7,497 nucleotides of DNA. It comes from RGIG8700 sp045535635. GTDB lineage: Bacteria; Bacillota; Clostridia; RGIG6154. The notes beneath the pieces were generated by a model that searched no databases, was not told the DNA's origin, and was given only the letters and a program-made list of their open reading frames with translations. This document shows positions 6,157-7,497 of the stretch, one piece after another; within the stretch, counting starts at the first letter, position 1, and each line of letters starts with the position of its first letter. The position numbers were made by a program, and so were the translations under genes. Location: NCBI GenBank assembly GCA_045535635.1, contig JAZSLZ010000019.1:1-7497 (forward strand), given 5' to 3'.

Positions 6157-7368
6157 TTATACCATATTAAGTTTTTTAATTAATTCAACTTTCTTGTTCA
6201 GTGCTTCATTTTCTTCAGGCTTGAACTCAACAAAATCTTTTACAAGTTTTTTTCTTTTAATTACCTTGCTTATTATGTCTGCAGTATGTAAGGCGTATGC
6301 TTTCGGAAGATATAACATACCGTAATTTAAAAACGAATATTTTTTCATCAAATTCTCTTTTGAGTATGAAACCGCTTTAAATATATTTTTTCTTCTCCAG
6401 TTTGTAAGATATTTGGTTTTATCTCCGCTTTTGAAAGTTGAAAATCTCAAATCTGTATAAATTTCAAATAAGGCTCCGGCTTTTTTAATATTCTTACCAA
6501 AAATACCGCTTTCTTCTATATCGGTTAATATAAGTTCATCATTAGTGTTTGATGTAACATATAATGGCTGAAGGTTGAAATATTTTTCTCCTATTATGAT
6601 AAAAGCATCTAAAAATTCTTTATATTTCAGATTTTCAAGAGTTTTGAACACCCTTTCTAAATCTATTTTTTCTTTATACTTGTTTGCGTATAAAAGAACA
6701 TCTGTTATATGGCGGATTGACATTCCGTTTGAAAGAAAATGCTTCGTTGCGTGGAGAAAATTATAAATAAATCCGTCTGTATATGAAAGGGTTTTTCTGC
6801 CGTCTATAATTTCATAAGGTTCTCTTATCATATCATCACTGTCGAACCATATATCTTTCATAATATCATAATAAAGCTTAACGTGAAGCTCTATAAGACC
6901 GTATTCTTCGTGAATACATTCGCTATGATTTGCATCATCTGAACGCATTTCACATTTAAAGCCTTCTTCTTCTAAAATTCTTTTTGCCTTGATTTCATCT
7001 TTTTCATCAATGAGAAGGTCTATATCACCTGATATTCTCGTATCAGGGTAGTAATAAAGCGATGATAATGTTTTTCCTTTAATATGACAAACTTCAATAT
7101 TTTCGTTTTCAAGCTTTTTAATAATATTTTCCATAGCATCATTTTTAGCCTGATGGTTAAGAACGGACATAAAGTACAGTGAGTTCATTCCCGCAACTGA
7201 TTCGTCATCAGTATATTGCTTTAAAACACTATATACAATATGAAACACTCCTTGTTTTTTTGCAAGTTCCATAATTTTCATATAGTCATATTGCTTATCT
7301 TTTATATTTTTATAGCCTGTTGAACCCCAGGCATAGAATGTGAGCATATCTTTGAAGTTTTCAGTCAT
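6157..7368 (-). CDS. Uncharacterised nucleotidyltransferase-fold protein (NTP_transf_5 type)
   Basis: A 403-residue protein resembling the 'uncharacterised nucleotidyltransferase' family (Pfam NTP_transf_5), whose substrate is unknown. Seen features: KGKTLSSLYYYPDTR (97-111) leading into SGDIDLLID (113-121), where D115 and D117 would be the two metal-binding aspartates of a polymerase-beta-like fold. A third acidic site is plausible at E160 in GLIELHVKLYYD (157-168). A conserved-looking helical segment with FLHATKHFL (204-212) and RHITDVLLYANKY (219-231) follows. The last third is rich in Lys and Phe, with no clear domain. No signal peptide or membrane segment is evident. AGGAGG lies 7 nt before the ATG at 7368, and a consensus promoter precedes it, so it is probably transcribed alone or with an upstream gene's read-through. 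Members often sit near polysaccharide or peptide-modification genes, but no such neighbours are visible here. Family moderately sure; function unknown. Confidence 0.8.
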   Translation of the reverse strand: MTENFKDMLTFYAWGSTGYKNIKDKQYDYMKIMELAKKQGVFHIVYSVLKQYTDDESVAGMNSLYFMSVLNHQAKNDAMENIIKKLENENIEVCHIKGKTLSSLYYYPDTRISGDIDLLIDEKDEIKAKRILEEEGFKCEMRSDDANHSECIHEEYGLIELHVKLYYDIMKDIWFDSDDMIREPYEIIDGRKTLSYTDGFIYNFLHATKHFLSNGMSIRHITDVLLYANKYKEKIDLERVFKTLENLKYKEFLDAFIIIGEKYFNLQPLYVTSNTNDELILTDIEESGIFGKNIKKAGALFEIYTDLRFSTFKSGDKTKYLTNWRRKNIFKAVSYSKENLMKKYSFLNYGMLYLPKAYALHTADIISKVIKRKKLVKDFVEFKPEENEALNKKVELIKKLNMV

Positions 7369-7375
7369 ATTTTCG

Positions 7376-7381
7376 CCTCCT
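7376..7381 (-). promoter_or_regulatory. Ribosome binding site of the nucleotidyltransferase gene
   Basis: AGGAGG on the minus strand, 7 nt before the ATG at 7368. It fixes the start. It would sit only a few nucleotides from the predicted transcription start near 7384. Confidence 0.85.
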
Positions 7382-7390
7382 GACTTTGAA

Positions 7391-7419
7391 ATTATACACT
7401 ATAAAAGCTTTATTGTCAA
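7391..7419 (-). promoter_or_regulatory. Perfect-consensus sigma-A promoter for the nucleotidyltransferase gene
   Basis: On the minus strand TTGACA (7414-7419) and TATAAT (7391-7396) are separated by exactly 17 nt, a full match to the housekeeping promoter consensus. The start of transcription would be near 7384, giving a leader of only about 16 nt that consists mostly of the ribosome binding site. The -35 box overlaps the stop codon of the upstream gene. Confidence 0.85.
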
Positions 7420-7497
7420 TTATTTACCAGCTTGTAGTACACCCAGTAAACCTTACTGTCCTTAGCCTTTAATTCATCAAGTTCTTTTATAAACTCT
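7416..7497 (-). CDS. C-terminal end of a minus-strand gene of unknown function (partial)
   Basis: The only open minus-strand frame at the right edge encodes 26 residues and a TGA stop (7416-7418): it begins EFIKELDELKAKD and ends YWVYYKLVNN. The charged helix followed by an aromatic stretch and the codon use look like a genuine coding end; the other two minus frames hit stops within about 20 nt of the edge. The fragment is too short to identify. Its stop codon lies in the -35 box of the next gene's promoter, and no terminator separates them, so read-through into the nucleotidyltransferase gene is possible. Confidence 0.55.
   Translation of the reverse strand, partial: EFIKELDELKAKDSKVYWVYYKLVNN

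Noticed and set aside
6575..6766. A 63-codon plus-strand frame inside the nucleotidyltransferase gene
   Set aside because: It is a shadow of the minus-strand gene, with no start signal or recognisable motif.
1..7497. A defence, phage, toxin-antitoxin or CRISPR system
   Set aside because: No spaced direct repeats, integrase, transposase, toxin or nuclease motif was seen; the nucleotidyltransferase-fold gene has no toxin or antitoxin partner within the window.

Overview
This is an AT-rich window with strong AGGAGG-type ribosome binding sites, sigma-A-like promoters, and A/T-ending codons. Its gene families (YitT, AlaDH/PNT, GH31, NTP_transf_5, AraC, LysR) are those common in anaerobic Firmicutes. 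A member of the Clostridia, plausibly gut-associated, is the best guess. Nothing in the window fixes the species. No RNA gene, CRISPR array, insertion sequence or phage gene was seen.

Left part (9-3969): an AraC-family regulator on the minus strand is divergent from a plus-strand operon of three genes. These are a YitT-family membrane protein, a LysR-family regulator that overlaps it by 8 nt, and an alanine dehydrogenase-like oxidoreductase 12 nt further on. The 112-nt divergent gap holds a good promoter for the araC gene (TTGAAA, 17 nt, TATAAT). It overlaps a -10 box for the yitT side and a dyad of LysR-box shape. The operon ends at a clear intrinsic terminator (3938-3969).

Middle part (3971-6154): a glycoside hydrolase family 31 gene is followed, with no room between them, by a MutT-like Nudix hydrolase gene. 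The pair probably shares a transcript and ends at a hairpin that also serves the convergent gene on the other side.

Right part (6157-7497): a minus-strand gene encodes an uncharacterised nucleotidyltransferase-fold protein (NTP_transf_5 type). It is driven by a perfect-consensus promoter whose -35 box overlaps the stop codon of a further minus-strand gene, of which only the last 26 codons are in the window.

Working model (inference): the LysR protein probably controls its own operon, including the dehydrogenase, and may also affect the divergent AraC gene. The dehydrogenase has the codon use of a highly expressed gene, unlike its operon partners, and has changes beside otherwise conserved catalytic residues, so its amino acid substrate is less certain than a routine annotation would imply. 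I found no convincing new multi-gene system. The most interesting points are the variant dehydrogenase with its regulatory setting, the abrupt C-terminus of the GH31 enzyme, and the compact promoter and terminator arrangements.
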